Made by a program: the position numbers and the translations under genes. From Tupaia tana (Eukaryota; Chordata; Mammalia; Scandentia; Tupaiidae): a stretch of DNA of 64,000 nt. The notes under the pieces are model-generated. The model saw nothing but the letters and a program-made list of their open reading frames with translations, was not told the origin of the DNA and ran no database searches. Below, in pieces: positions 33,905 through 44,640 of the stretch (positions within the stretch are counted from its first letter, which is position 1; every line of letters begins with the position of its first letter). Location: NCBI GenBank assembly GCA_026018925.1, contig JAKSZU010000005.1:20074779-20138778 (forward strand), read 5' to 3'.

Positions 33905-35500
33905 AGAAAAATAAATGCTAAAAATTAGAGATAAAATAAATTAGAGGATTAAAAAATTGATAAACCATTAGCTAGACTAATCAAGAAAAACAGAGAAAGG
34001 ATAAAAATCAGTAATGTATAAAAATAGATAAAAATCAGTAATGAAGTTGGCAATATTACAACTGATAACTTTGAAATACAATAAAAAGAGAATACTGTGG
34101 GCAACTATCTGCCAACAAACTAGAAAACTTAGATGGGATGGACAAATTTCTGGGCCAGTACAAGTACCTAGGTTGAATCAGGATGAAATAGAAAGTTGGA
34201 CTAGACTAATAACAAATGAAGAGATTGAAGCAGTGATAGTCTCCCAAGAAAGCCTAGATCCAGATGGCTTCACCTTTGAATTCTACAAAAATTACAAAAC
34301 TATTCCTAAAAATTCAAAGGGAAGGGACCCTAGCAAACTAATTTTAAGAAGCCTCTATTACCTTGATACCAAAACCAGACAAAGATATAACAAAAAAGAA
34401 AACTATAAACAATATCCCTGTTGAATACTGATATAAAAACTTTCAGCAAGATGCTAGCAAACCCAGTCCAACAACGTATCAGGAAGATTATATGCCACGA
34501 CCAGATAGGATTTATTCCAGGATGTAAAGATGGCTCAACCTACATTAAACAATAAATGTATTGTGCCACATTAGCAGAGAGAAAGATTAAAAATCATATG
34601 ATCCTGTCTATTGATGCAGAAAAGTCATTTGATAAAATACAATGTCCCTTCATGATCAAGACCCTCAGCAAACCTGGGGTTGAAGGGACAACCCTCAATA
34701 TAATAAAAGTCATATATGACAGACCTACTGCAAACATACTGAATGGGGAAAAACTAAAAGTTTTCCCATTAAAAACTGGAACGAGACAAGATTTTCACTC
34801 TACCCAAAATGTAGGGTAAAATTTTTAAGACATTGGAGTAGGCAAAGATTTCTTAAATAAGACCCCTAAAGCATAAGCAATGGTTCCTAAAATAGATAAG
34901 TGGGATTACATCAAATTAAAAAGCTTTCTCACAGAAAAGGAAATTATAACTAACTAAAGTGAAAAGACAACCCTTGGAATGAGAGAAGATATTTGCAAAT
35001 TAGTCCTCAAATAAGAAATTGATATTTAGAATAATAAAGGTAATCCCACTTCTTGGTATCTACCCAAAGGATAAGAAAACACTCAATCGAAAAGACATCT
35101 GTACATCCATGTTTATTTCAGCATTATTTATAATTGCTAAGGCATTGAACCAATCTAAGTGTCCAAAAACTGATGTTTAGGTCGAAAACTGTGGCACATA
35201 CATACTACTGAATACTGCACAGCTATAAGAGACAATGAGATCTATCGCTTGGCTCAAAATGGATGAGTAAAGAATTAATGTTGAATGAAGTGAGCCAAAC
35301 TTTGAAAGATACATATTGTTTATCTCCACTAAATTTGTACTTAGTGTCTGCACTTTATGGCAGAAGTTTAGAGATCTGAAGATGTGATGGGAGAGAGGAT
35401 GTGGATGCTAGTGATGGTAAACAGGGAAAGTGGTTAATAGTGAGTGGGTGGTGGATGGTGGGTGTGAGAAAAAATTTAGGACAGTTATGTTTGTTTTAAA
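33905..35500 (+). mobile_element. L1, 3' segment of the same insertion
   Basis: Starts TAGCTAGACTAATCAAGAAA (ORF2 just downstream of where the inverted part stops), then reverse transcriptase, then after internal losses the ORF2 3' end (TATCTACCCAAAGGATAAGA) and 3' UTR. Opposite orientation with adjoining content is the twin-priming signature. L1 3' UTR probably continues after the SINE at 35514, to about 35890. Confidence 0.87.
34041..34819 (+). pseudogene. L1 ORF2 reverse transcriptase fragments
   Basis: Two open pieces. 34041-34424: [33 protein letters not shown] (RT fingers motif PDGFT). 34556-34819: [20 protein letters not shown] (motif [10 protein letters not shown]), [24 protein letters not shown]. 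Between them DQIGFIPGC can be read in another frame. The catalytic FADD motif region is deleted after 34819. Confidence 0.9.
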
Positions 35501-35513
35501 GTGTTATTTGTTG

Positions 35514-35762
35514 GGACCAGCATGTGGCATAGTGGTTAAGGTGCTAGACTCAAATGTGGGTTGACCATGGTTCAAGTCCTGGACCTGGCAGCTTGAAACT
35601 CAAGTTAGGGGTATGTGCATGCATGCCCAAAATCTTGAGAGGAGAATGGAGGAGAGGAGATTGTCATGTGCCCATACCCCTGGGGGATGATTTTACGCCT
35701 TCTGTTTCTCTATGTCTCTTCAGAGAACTCACACACCCTAAAAGCAAATTCTCTCTCAAAAA
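35514..35762 (+). mobile_element. A-long SINE, older copy
   Basis: GGGACCAGCATGTGGCATAGTGG, box B GGTTCAAGTCCT, AGGAGAATGGAGGAGAGGAG, end AAATTCTCTCTC. TSD AAGTGTTATTTGT on both sides (about 35500 and 35765). Sits in or at the end of the L1 3' UTR. Confidence 0.9.
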
Positions 35763-35894
35763 AAGTGTTATTTGTCTGTTAAACTACTTTTCAGATTGTT
35801 TCATAAGTGCTTTATCAAATTATGAAAGTTCAAGTGCAAATAATTTTTGAAAACTTAAATAATAAATTTATGTTTACAAAAGAAAAAACAAATC

Positions 35895-36240
35895 AGAACT
35901 TTTTATTTGTATTGTCTGGAAATAGTTCACTCTAGTGTATATCTGTTAATTTATCTATCATCAAAAGAGCACTGTGCCTAAAAGAAAGGACTGACTAATG
36001 TGCGAAATGTTTACTTTTGTGAGATTGTAGTTTATCATTAATTTGTATCTGTAAATTATTGTTACAGGTATCACCTGTATTTTTGGTACACACAATTTTA
36101 TACTTTGAAACTTGTATCTGTGAAGCTGCAAATGAAATTTATTTTGCCAATGTTTTCTGAGTGAACTGATAACACTTTGTTGAAAAATAAATCTCATTTT
36201 TCTTATTTATCATTGACCTTTTATGTGTGCTGAGTCAAAA
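35895..36240 (+). other. unique AT-rich block with 3'-UTR-like end
   Basis: No repeat recognised. Ends TTTGTTGAAAAATAAATCTC with an AATAAA signal at 36186-36191. No coding sequence adjoins it. It could be part of a 3' UTR, a processed-pseudogene tail or chance. Confidence 0.3.
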
Positions 36241-36289
36241 CAGGTTGCTGAAAAATAACACTAATGTTAAAATGCTTGTTATGCTCTAG

Positions 36290-36511
36290 AGCAGATATCA
36301 ATAAACTATGGACTATTGGCTGAATTTTCCCACTACCTGCTTTTGCAAATTAAGCTGTATAAGAACACAGCTCTTCTCAATGGTTTACAGATTGTGTGTG
36401 GTTGCTCTTACTGTAACAGCAGACTACAATAATTGTGAAAACGATAGGTCAGCTTGTAAAGTTTAAATTCTTTATTGCCTAGCTTTCTTTTAAAATGTTT
36501 GCCAGCCCCTG
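36290..36511 (-). mobile_element. hAT-Charlie-type non-autonomous DNA transposon
   Basis: Right end TTTGCCAGCCCCTG is the complement of the terminal motif CAGGGGCTGGCAAA; inside are TTCTTTATTGCCTAGCTTTC and, toward the left, ATCAATAAACTATGGACTAT, the decayed inverse end. Ancient. Confidence 0.6.
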
Positions 36512-36554
36512 CTTTACACAGTCATGTGGAATAGAAATATTATATGAATCATAA

Positions 36555-36690
36555 ATGAAGGGTGTTTAAAAAGTGAGTGGAAAATGCATATTATAAAAAA
36601 TAAACATAAATTAGAAACATTTTTGCAACAAAACAAATTTCTATTTTAATTCCATTTTTCCATGAACATTTTGAAATCCTTTTGTATGTC
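36555..36690 (+). mobile_element. MITE
   Basis: AGGGTGTTTAAAAAGTGAGT, AAAATGCATATTATAAAAAA, ATTTTTGCAACAAAACAAAT, CATTTTTCCATGAACATTTT. Confidence 0.72.
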
Positions 36691-36826
36691 ATCTCCAATT
36701 GTAGATGTAAACGGATGAAATCAGTTTTAGTAATATATTTACTTAATTCAGTATATTTAAATATTGATCATTGAACAAGGTAGAGGTTAGGAATGCTGAC
36801 CTCCCATGCAGCTGAAAATCTGTGTA

Positions 36827-37087
36827 GGGACCAGCAGATGGCTTAATGGCTATGTTGCTGGACTCCCATGTAGTCGACCGTGGTTTGAGTCCTGGACCTA
36901 GGGGCTTAAATTCACTCTGGGTGCGTGTGCTTGCGTGCCCAAGATCCCAAGAGGAGAATGGAGGAGAAGGGATTGTGGTGTGGCCATCCCCCCTGGGAAG
37001 TGATTTATCACTTTCTGTCTCTTTGTCTCTCTCTTTCTTGTGAGCGCATGTACGCTATAGCAAAAACCCATCAAAAAGAAAAAAATA
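36827..37087 (+). mobile_element. A-long SINE
   Basis: GGGACCAGCAGATGGCTTAATGG to AGCAAAAACCCATC. TSD GAAAATCTGTG at 36814-36824 and 37088-37098. Confidence 0.95.
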
Positions 37088-37100
37088 GAAAATCTGTGCA

Positions 37101-37839
37101 TAACTTCTGACTTCCCCAAGTATAACTAATAGCCTACTGTTAGCTGGAAGTCTTACTGACAACATAAACAATTGGTCAATACATATATTGCATGCCGTGT
37201 GAATTATACACTATACTATTATAATAATGAAGCTAGAAAAAAGAAAATATTTTAAAGGATATCATAAAGGAGATATTTACAGTGTTATACTTTATTTTCC
37301 AATATATTTATTGAGAAAAGTCCATGTATAAGTAGAACTGCACAGTTCAAATCTATGTTGTTTAAGAGTTAACTGTATTTTCATTTCAAAAAGTGATCAA
37401 TAAAAAATTAATGATTTTTTAAAATTCTTTTTCTCATATAGAGACTTTGGAATCAGTGTTTATGTTCCTCTTGAATCACATCTTTGTTTGCATGAGCCAT
37501 GTGTCAAGGGATAAAAACTGTATGTGGCTAGTAGGTATCTCGTTGGCTGGCATGGCTGTAGGAGGGAAGTGTCAGCACTTTTATCTTTGCTTATTGCCTA
37601 GATGAAGATTAGCTCGGTTAGTGCTTTACCAGCTTCCTCACCCTTCTCAGTAGTTGTGCTCTCAATTCTAAGGCTAAAGGGCCTTCTTAGAAGCAAATAG
37701 ATAAAAGATAGCTTTTCTGAGCTCTGAAATGGGGAGAAAAAGGGTCCCAAGAACAGAATAATTGAAAGGCCTTCATATTGTAGAAATTATCGAAGAGCCT
37801 TTAATAAAGGTCCTAGTACTTTCATCTGAAAGGCCAATC
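37101..37839. other. unique sequence, no gene seen
   Basis: No repeat or gene recognised. Confidence 0.4.
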
Positions 37840-37853
37840 AATCTCTATCATCA

Positions 37854-38138
37854 TGGGACCAGCAGTTAGCGTAAAGGCTATGTCGCTGGACTCCCATGTA
37901 GTCGACCGCAGTTTGCGTCCCGGACCCGGTGACTTAAAACTTACGCCGGGCGCATGTGCGTGCATGCCCAAGATCCCGAGAGGAGAATGGAGGAGAAGGG
38001 ATTGCGGCGTGAACATCCCCCCTGGGAGGGTGATTTCTTGCTTTCTGTCTCTATGTCTCTCTCTGTCTGTCTGGCTGTCTGGCGAGCACATGCACCTTAT
38101 AGCGAAAACCTCTCCAAAAAAAAAAAAAGAAAAAAAAA
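37854..38138 (+). mobile_element. A-long SINE, young
   Basis: TSD AATCTCTATCATCA at 37840-37853 and 38139-38152, perfect over 14 bp. Carries a small duplication CTGTCTGGCTGTCTGG near its end. Confidence 0.96.
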
Positions 38139-38152
38139 AATCTCTATCATCA

Positions 38153-38823
38153 GATTGTACAATCTGCTCTGGTGACCCAGGAGCTGGAACACAGAAGTAA
38201 AGCTGGAAACAAATTTCGAATTCAGTTTTTTTAATGTCTTGTTGAAGAATTATCAGAGAATAACTGTGTTTGGCTAAACCTATAACTTCACTCACTTTTG
38301 TGTTAAATTAGACCACTCTTGGTAGAATTGATGAGATACTTCCATCCTGAAATATAGGAAGGAGAGAAAAGATATTTGTTATGACAGCAATTTGTATATA
38401 ATTAAAATATTTTTTAAAGTTGGAAAAGTTCATTTGTTTGATTGGCTAAGAAAAAAAGTAAATAAAAAATACAAGGTTGGCTAAAAAGAAAAACAAATAA
38501 TAAAAACTAGAAAGATTTTTTTTTCATCAGGGAGATTAGAAATAAAAAGTGGAGATTAACTTGTAAATGACAGAACATTTCTCTAATGTTAAAAATGTAC
38601 ATATGAATGCCATCAAGGCCCAAGACAAAATAACCTGTTTGTGAGTCTAATGTTATGTGATCCCTGGTTAAAAGGTCCAATGTACCATTAGTCGTCAATA
38701 GTTTCGAGAATAAAAATGTCACAGTTTAGTACTCATAATTCAATATTTAAGAGCTTAAAATTAAATTAAAGTTTAAAGAGAATACCAGTATGTGGGGTTC
38801 TTGTCCCTCTTGGGAATTTTCAT
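38153..38823. other. AT-rich unique sequence
   Basis: No repeat or gene recognised; CAGATTGTACAATCTG at 38152-38167 is a 16-bp palindrome. Confidence 0.4.
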
Positions 38824-39120
38824 ATAACAGGTCTTCAAAAAGTTCATGGAAAATACATATTATGAAAAAAACTATGCATAGATTTAAATCTTTTCCCACC
38901 AAACTTATACTTCGATTCCACTTAAAAAATTATTAAACTTAATTAATTAATTAATTAATATTATTATTTTAATTTGGATCAAAGAGAGGGAGAGGGAAAG
39001 TGAGAAAGCAAGCCACCAGTTCTGTGACTTGAACTGCCCTTGAACATGTGGGAGTCCAGTGCTTTAACCACCAGACTACCTTCTGGCTCCCATTTCCATG
39101 AACTTTTTGCAGTCTTCTAG
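38824..39120 (+). mobile_element. MITE split by an A-short SINE
   Basis: Left AGGTCTTCAAAAAGTTCATG ... ACTTCGATTCCAC; right CATTTCCATGAACTTTTTGC AGTCTTC. The terminal repeats are among the best preserved in the window. Confidence 0.88.
38921..39091 (-). mobile_element. A-short SINE inside the MITE
   Basis: AATTAATTAATTAATTAATA tail, GAAAGCAAGCCACCAGTTCT, CTTTAACCACCAGACTACC, CTGGCTCCC; probable TSD ATTCCAC / ATTTCCA. Confidence 0.88.
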
Positions 39121-40209
39121 TCTTTCAGTTTTATTCTGGATGGCTAATTAGGTGCATTGATGAAATGGGCCAGATTGTATCTATGTGAATTCTAAAGGAG
39201 GTGAAGTGAGGGGAACAGAAAGGATAAAGTTAGAGAAACAGAAGCTTTGATCTAGTCACCTGGGAAGTCTTGATTGATTTGTTTTCATAGAGAAGGTAGA
39301 CTTGGGTCATCTTACCATAGTGGAGTAGAGGCTATGGATTCACCTTGAGGTTACAGGTTAGTTTATTTCTGAGTTTTTGTGATACCAGATGGGCAGGGAT
39401 TCTTGTTTAGGGGTCTTGAAATCAGATCTGTACCACTCACTGTTTTAAAGAAGAGACAAAACTTGTTGAACAAGGGAAGAAATTCATTTCACTGAGTCCA
39501 ACACCCAAGAAGAGGCGAGACTGTAGTTCATTATTGTTTCTGCTGTACTGGACACAATACAAAACATACAGGGGAAGTGGTCCATGTTAATTAAAAAATG
39601 TAGATCAATTTATTCATTGTCTTGGGGCGAAATGGCAGGATCACAAAGAACTCTGCAAAATAGCAGGATCACAAGACCTCAGTGTCAAGGGGTGGCTATC
39701 ACTGCTTAAGGGGCAGTTTCCATTCTGAGCATTCAAAGCAGAGTGGAACGACTGGTTTCCATTCTCTGCAAGGAGCTTAAAGGTAAGCAGAGATTAACAT
39801 GGCAGCAGAAGCAAATGGAGTCAGTGGAGACAACTCTTGGATACTGGATTAGAGACTAGGTATGGCTTTGTAATGCTTGAACTGATAAAATCTTCTCAGC
39901 CTTTCACATGGGAGGTGCTGGTGGAATCTTTCTTCTCCCTATCTCCATTGGCAGGTACCTGTAAAAATTCAGCAGAAGTTACTTCCACTGGTAACTTTCA
40001 CTGGTTAATATTAGGCTCCATCTATTGTGGGAGAGGCAGAAGGCTAGGTTCTATAATACTCGTGAAGCAAAAAATAAGTAGAAGTTAAAGGTCAATTTTT
40101 CTAAGGTTTAATCTATTAAGATGGACCCCAAGACTAAGTACAACGTAGAGTCACTTTGTTTGTCTTATAGCTCAGCTATAGTAGATCCTTCAACTGCAAA
40201 ATTGAAATA
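39121..40209. other. unassigned; possibly an old LTR-type repeat in part
   Basis: 39460-40080 has the texture of an old interspersed repeat, but I recognise no family-specific block. No coding gene seen. Confidence 0.3.
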
Positions 40210-40287
40210 TTAGTATATATTCTATCTACCTCACAGTATTATTGTGAGATAGTGTATACATTGTGAGGTAGATAGAATATATATTAA
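40210..40287. repeat. inverted repeat, 26-bp arms
   Basis: Left arm 40210-40235 (TTAGTATATATTCTATCTAC...) and right arm 40262-40287 are reverse complements with one mismatch; the loop is 26 bp. Confidence 0.9.
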
Positions 40288-40362
40288 CATATATATATAT
40301 TTATTTATATATACACATATATATACTAAAATTAATTAATATATACTAAAATTAATATGCTA
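40288..40362. repeat. TA-rich low-complexity tract
   Basis: ACATATATATATATTTATTT and a repeated ATATACTAAAATTAAT unit directly after the inverted repeat. Confidence 0.8.
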
Positions 40363-40484
40363 TATGCCAGAAACCTCAGAGAATAAATGGTTTCATAATA
40401 AATTTTAAGAATGAATGTCAACCTAATACATGGAAGGTTATCCACATTTGGATCCAAAGTGTTCCATTAAAAGTATCCTTTGAT

Positions 40485-40756
40485 GGGACCAGCAGTTAGC
40501 GTAATGGCTATTTTGCTGGACTCCCACGTAGTTGACCGTGGTTCGAGTCCCGGACCCGGTAGCTTAAACTCACACCTGGTGCATGTGTGTGTGTGCCCAA
40601 GATCCCAAGAGGAGAATGGAGGAGAAGGGATTGCAGCGTGGCCATCCCCCCTGGGGGGTGATTTCTCGCTTTCTGTCTCTCTGTCTTTCTCTGTCTGTCT
40701 GGTGAGTGCATGCGCCCTATAGCAAAAACCTCTCCAAAAAAAAAAAAAAAAAAAAG
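40485..40756 (+). mobile_element. A-long SINE, near-consensus copy
   Basis: TSD AAAGTATCCTTTGA at 40470-40483 and 40757-40770, perfect over 14 bp. Full body to ACCTCTCC plus A tail. Confidence 0.96.
40497..40550 (+). promoter_or_regulatory. RNA polymerase III internal promoter of the SINE (boxes A and B)
   Basis: Box A TAGCGTAATGG at 40497-40507 fits TRGYNNANNGG; box B GGTTCGAGTCC at 40540-40550 is a perfect type-2 Pol III B box. The spacing is tRNA-like, supporting the tRNA origin of family A. Confidence 0.85.
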
Positions 40757-40770
40757 AAAGTATCCTTTGA

Positions 40771-41580
40771 CAATGACCCATTTGGCATGAAATGGGTAGA
40801 TTTTTCATTGAGTTATGATCTGGCATTCATCAATGCCTCTTATTAATAAGGAGAAGAAGGCAGAACCAGAGATAATCAATGTTAGTAAAGAAGGGCCAAA
40901 GAGGAATAACTTGAAAAAATAATTCTATTTTTAATTTCTTCAACTCTGAGATGCTTGGTGGTCTGTTCCAGAAAAATAGGACTCTTCATTTGAAAATAAT
41001 GAGCTGAGAGCATGCACAATGCTGTTAGTGTTGGAGCATTGCAATCTGGGTTGGTGTGAAAACTCTGTGTGTTTGTCATGAAGATTGGAGATTTCATATA
41101 ATTCTACTAGCATTCTCAGTTAGCTTTGGAAAACCCAATCAATCTGTATTTAATGTAAAGTCTACTTGCCCATTGAACAAAGAAGAAAAGCAAATTTGTA
41201 AAAAATTGCTTTGGAAAGCACAGAACATACCTGTTTTTGGAAAGTGGAAAAAAACAGGATTTAAAATGTCTATTTCTGAAACAAGGAAGCTTTTAGTCTG
41301 ACATCTATTTAGCAGGAGATTCTGATTTTTAAACACTCATTCTTCTGGATCTCAGAGGTCTCCTAATGTTGGAAGGACCTTAGCAATAAAAATGTAACAG
41401 ATCTATTATTTAGTCATGAAATAATAGATGTTGTACACAGCATTTGCTTAGAAATATTTTAAAAAATGGATAAGGGAGAGATGGTTCATTTTAAGTCTGG
41501 AAGCTGGAAATGTAGGGAACTATTTCCTTGAGAAAGGCTGTTGACACTACTACTGTGGTGGTCTTAAAGATACACAAGAG
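40771..41580. other. unique sequence, no gene seen
   Basis: No repeat recognised; an 11-bp-arm hairpin (ATCTATTATTT / AAATAATAGAT) lies at 41401-41429. Confidence 0.4.
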
Positions 41581-41840
41581 GGGCTGGTCAGTGGCACCTT
41601 GGTGAACTGTGATGCCTTGCATGGATGACCCACATGGGATGGTTGCAGGTTTGAGACTGGAAACCGTCTTGAATATGCTAGGCAAGTGCATGCCCATGAT
41701 CTAGGCTGGCTGAAGTCAGGGGGTGGATTGCAGCATCAGGACCCTGGTGGGGATGCTGGATCTCTGTCTTTGTCTCTGTATTTCTCCCTCTCTCTCTCTC
41801 TCTGTCTCTCTCACTCATAGAAGAAATAACTAAATTAAAA
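41581..41840 (+). mobile_element. family B SINE, full plus copy
   Basis: GGGGCTGGTCAGTGGCACCTTGG, GACCCACATGGGATGG, box B AGGTTTGAGACT, CCATGATCTAGGCTGGCTGA, GGTGGATTGCAGCATCAGGA, (CT)n, ACTCATAGAAGAAATAACTA. Confidence 0.88.
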
Positions 41841-42064
41841 AGTATGTAATGAGGCATTTATCTATAGGGAGAATATGTAAATATTGATTTGCTTAAAGGT
41901 GGCATCTGAATGAACTCTCAAGTTCTTTTTAATACTTATATTTTAGGATGCTTGACAAAATAGAAGAAACTCCACTAGAAGCATTTATTGAGTATCGCGG
42001 CTCACTTTCCTTCTTCCTTTCCATTCCTCTTTTCAGCCTAGAGTGGAAGTCCTTCCATTTTAGA

Positions 42065-42198
42065 TATGAGGGACTTTTAAAAGTTTGTGGAAAATGATCT
42101 TAAAGTATGTGTTTATCTTGGTGCAAAAAAAAATTGAAATCCACACATAGATTTTTCATAATATACACTTTCTGTAAACTTATTGAAGGTACTTCATA
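42065..42198 (-). mobile_element. MITE, complete with TA ends
   Basis: TATGAGGGACTTTTAAAAGT ... TTATTGAAGGTACTTCATA; interior TTATCTTGGTGCAAAAAAAA in reverse orientation. Confidence 0.78.
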
Positions 42199-42537
42199 CA
42201 CCTACATACATCCCTATGTCATTCTCCTTATGAGTATCCATTTTTGTCCATTAAGGGCATCTCTTAGAGTTGGAGACATGCCACGCCCTGCAGAGGAAGT
42301 TTGACTTTATTGTTTGCAAACCATTTCCCAGAATATTCACCTTTCAGGTTCTACTCTCTTAGCCCTGGTTTTCTGACATACTTAACCTTCACAATATTTT
42401 AAGGACTAGTTCTCTTTGCTCTTTGTGACATTTACCATCCTACCTTTTGTTTTCTTGGAGGTAGACTGTGTGATAGAGGAAGCATATGCATCTCCTTTTA
42501 CTTATTAGTCGTATTATTTAAAAAAAAATATTATCTA

Positions 42538-42655
42538 ACTGCTTTGAGCCTCAGTGTCATCCTCTGCAAAATGTAAACATTCATAGTCACTTCATGGGGA
42601 TTTGAGAGATAAAATAATCTGAAAAGTAGTTGGCACTCTATTTATTGAAAACATT
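42538..42655 (+). mobile_element. MIR
   Basis: TTTGAGCCTCAGTGTCATCC, TCTGCAAAATGTAAACATTC, GATTTGAGAGATAAAATAAT, AGTTGGCACTC. Confidence 0.75.
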
Positions 42656-42823
42656 TAAAAATTAATGCATGGGTGACTTATAAGCATCTGACAAATTTCT
42701 TTAAATGATTGTTTTTTCTTCTTAGTTCAGATGTTTTCTGTTTGAAAAGGTTACTTCGTGATGCCCAATAAATACGGAATCAAAGTCTCTGCTAAGGGCT
42801 TGTTTTGCTTTGCTCTCTAATCT

Positions 42824-42849
42824 CCTGTTACCACCATGGTGGTAACAGG
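42824..42849. repeat. perfect 26-bp palindrome
   Basis: CCTGTTACCACCA followed with no spacer by TGGTGGTAACAGG (13-bp arms). No surrounding element recognised. Confidence 0.95.
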
Positions 42850-42937
42850 TAGCAAATATTATATAATTAAGGCTAAGATTCTTGGTCTTAATCATTGCTC
42901 TGGAATAAGAGAAATAAATCATAAAAAATTAAGTCTT

Positions 42938-43203
42938 GAGAACCAGCAGTTAGCATAATGGCTATGTTGCTGGACTCCCACGTAGTCAACTGTGGTTCGC
43001 ATCCCGGACCCGGTGGCCTAAAACTCACGCCGGGCGCGTGTGGTGCGTGCCCAAGATCCCGAGAGGAGAATGGAGGAGAAGGGATTGCAGCATGAACATC
43101 ACCCCAGGGGGTGATTTCTCGCTTTCTGTCTCTCTGTCTCTCTCTGTCTGTCTGGCGAGCGCACGCAACTTATAGCGAAAACCTCTCCAAAAAAAATAAA
43201 TAA
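42938..43203 (+). mobile_element. A-long SINE, young
   Basis: TSD AAAAAATTAAGTCTT left (ending 42937) and right (ending 43220). Full length with (AAAT)n tail. Confidence 0.95.
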
Positions 43204-43220
43204 ATAAAAAATTAAGTCTT

Positions 43221-43683
43221 AAATTGGCATTACAAAATGTTAACTGTCAGATAGGCTTCACCAACCTATATGACTAGATGGGATTTCTAAGGACAAGGAC
43301 TCTCTTACTGATCACCCCTCCCAGAGTTTTCCTGGTCAGTATGAATTGGGCTCAGGAGGTGATAAACAATACCTCATAAGCTCTTCCAGTAGAGTAAGTT
43401 GTAGATTGCAATTTAAGTTACTATCTTCACCAACTAGTATGTTCTATGTGGTTAATGGATTTAGACATGACATTTGCTCATGTTAATTTAGATTGGCCTG
43501 TTGATGGTGGGAGTGTGGAGGATTAAGGTTATGAAATGCTCTAGTTTAGCTTTTAACATATTAGAAATTTCTTGGTTAATTACTCTATTTGCATTAGATA
43601 GTCTGACTTAATATTTACAGAGGCTATAGCAAATGACTGTATAGTAGCAAAATGTTTACTTGGCAGGTTTTCTCAGGGATCAT
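43221..43683. other. unique sequence, no gene seen
   Basis: No repeat or gene recognised. Confidence 0.4.
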
Positions 43684-43945
43684 TTTTTTCTTTTTGAGAG
43701 ATTTTTATATAGAGAGCATGTGCTCACTGGAGAGACAGAGAGAGACAGAGACACAGAAAGTGATAAATCACCCCCCGGAGGGGTTAGCCACGCTGCAGTT
43801 TCTTCTTCTTCATTCTCCTCTTGGGACTCTGGGCATGAATGCACACATGCCTGGCATGAGTTTTAAGCTGCTGGGTCTGGGACTTGAACTGCACTCAAGT
43901 ATGTGGGGGTCCAGCAATGTAACCATTGTGCCATCTGCTGGTCCC
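43684..43945 (-). mobile_element. A-long SINE, older copy
   Basis: TTTTTGAGAGATTTTTATAT, TCACCCCCCGGAGGGG, GGGACTTGAACTGCACTCAA, CATCTGCTGGTCCC; likely TSD CAGGGATCAT / TAGGGATTAT. Confidence 0.9.
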
Positions 43946-43984
43946 ATCTTAGGGATTATCTTTAACCTCAGTGCTTGCTGCTTC

Positions 43985-44247
43985 TTTTTTTTATTTGTTT
44001 GTTTGTTTTCATAGGTTGTATGCACTTGCCAGCAAGACAGAGAGAGAGAAAAGGAGAAATCACCCCCCCTACCCCCAGGGGGTGAAAGTCACATTGCAAT
44101 CCCTTCTCCATCATTCTTCTGGGATTTTGGGCATGTACACATGCCTGCCATGATTTTCAAACCACTAGGTCTGGTATGCAAACTGTGGTTGGCTAGGTGA
44201 AAATTCAGCATCTTACTCCTCCCCCCATAATACCTGCTGGCTCCTAA
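43985..44247 (-). mobile_element. A-long SINE, old
   Basis: TTTGTTTGTTTGTTTTCATA, CACCCCCCCTACCCCCAGGG, ATTTTCAAACCACTAGGTCT, ACCTGCTGGCTCC. Confidence 0.87.
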
Positions 44248-44380
44248 CCTCTATGATTTCTATACTGAACATCTTGAACTTTACAATCCAGAGAAAATCT
44301 ATAGATTTACATATACGTGGAAAAACCTTCACTTAAATCTCTTATCTTTAAGATTTTTTTTCTAAAATTTATGTCACTTT

Positions 44381-44640
44381 CATTTTTTTGGGAGCTTTTT
44401 ACTGTAGAGCAAGTTTGCTTGCTGGAGAGACAAGAGAGACAGAGAGACATAGTGTGAGAAATCACCCCTTGGGGGGGGATAGCCACGCTACAGTCCCTTC
44501 TCTTCCATTCTCCTCTTGGGATTTTGGGCACACATGCACACACACCTTGCATTAATTTTAAGCCTCTGGGTCTGAAACTTGAACTGTAGTCAGCCACATG
44601 GGAGTCCAGCACTTTAACCACTATGCCATCTGCTGGCTCC
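44381..44640 (-). mobile_element. A-long SINE, old
   Basis: TTTTTTTGGGAGCTTTTTAC, CCCCTTGGGGGGGGATAGCC, GAACTGTAGTCAGCCACATG, GCCATCTGCTGGCTCC. Confidence 0.9.

Noticed and set aside
37822-38295. 157-codon minus open frame, and many similar 60-165 codon frames over SINEs (e.g. 5724-6110, 56777-57274)
   Set aside because: They translate the A-long SINE body and A/T tail; the same peptide recurs (EKSPPRGDGHAAIPSPPFSS) at every minus or plus copy. Not genes.
40485-40556. Possible functional tRNA gene
   Set aside because: Boxes A and B are present but this is the head of a SINE with body, A tail and TSDs, and no good anticodon stem-loop could be drawn.
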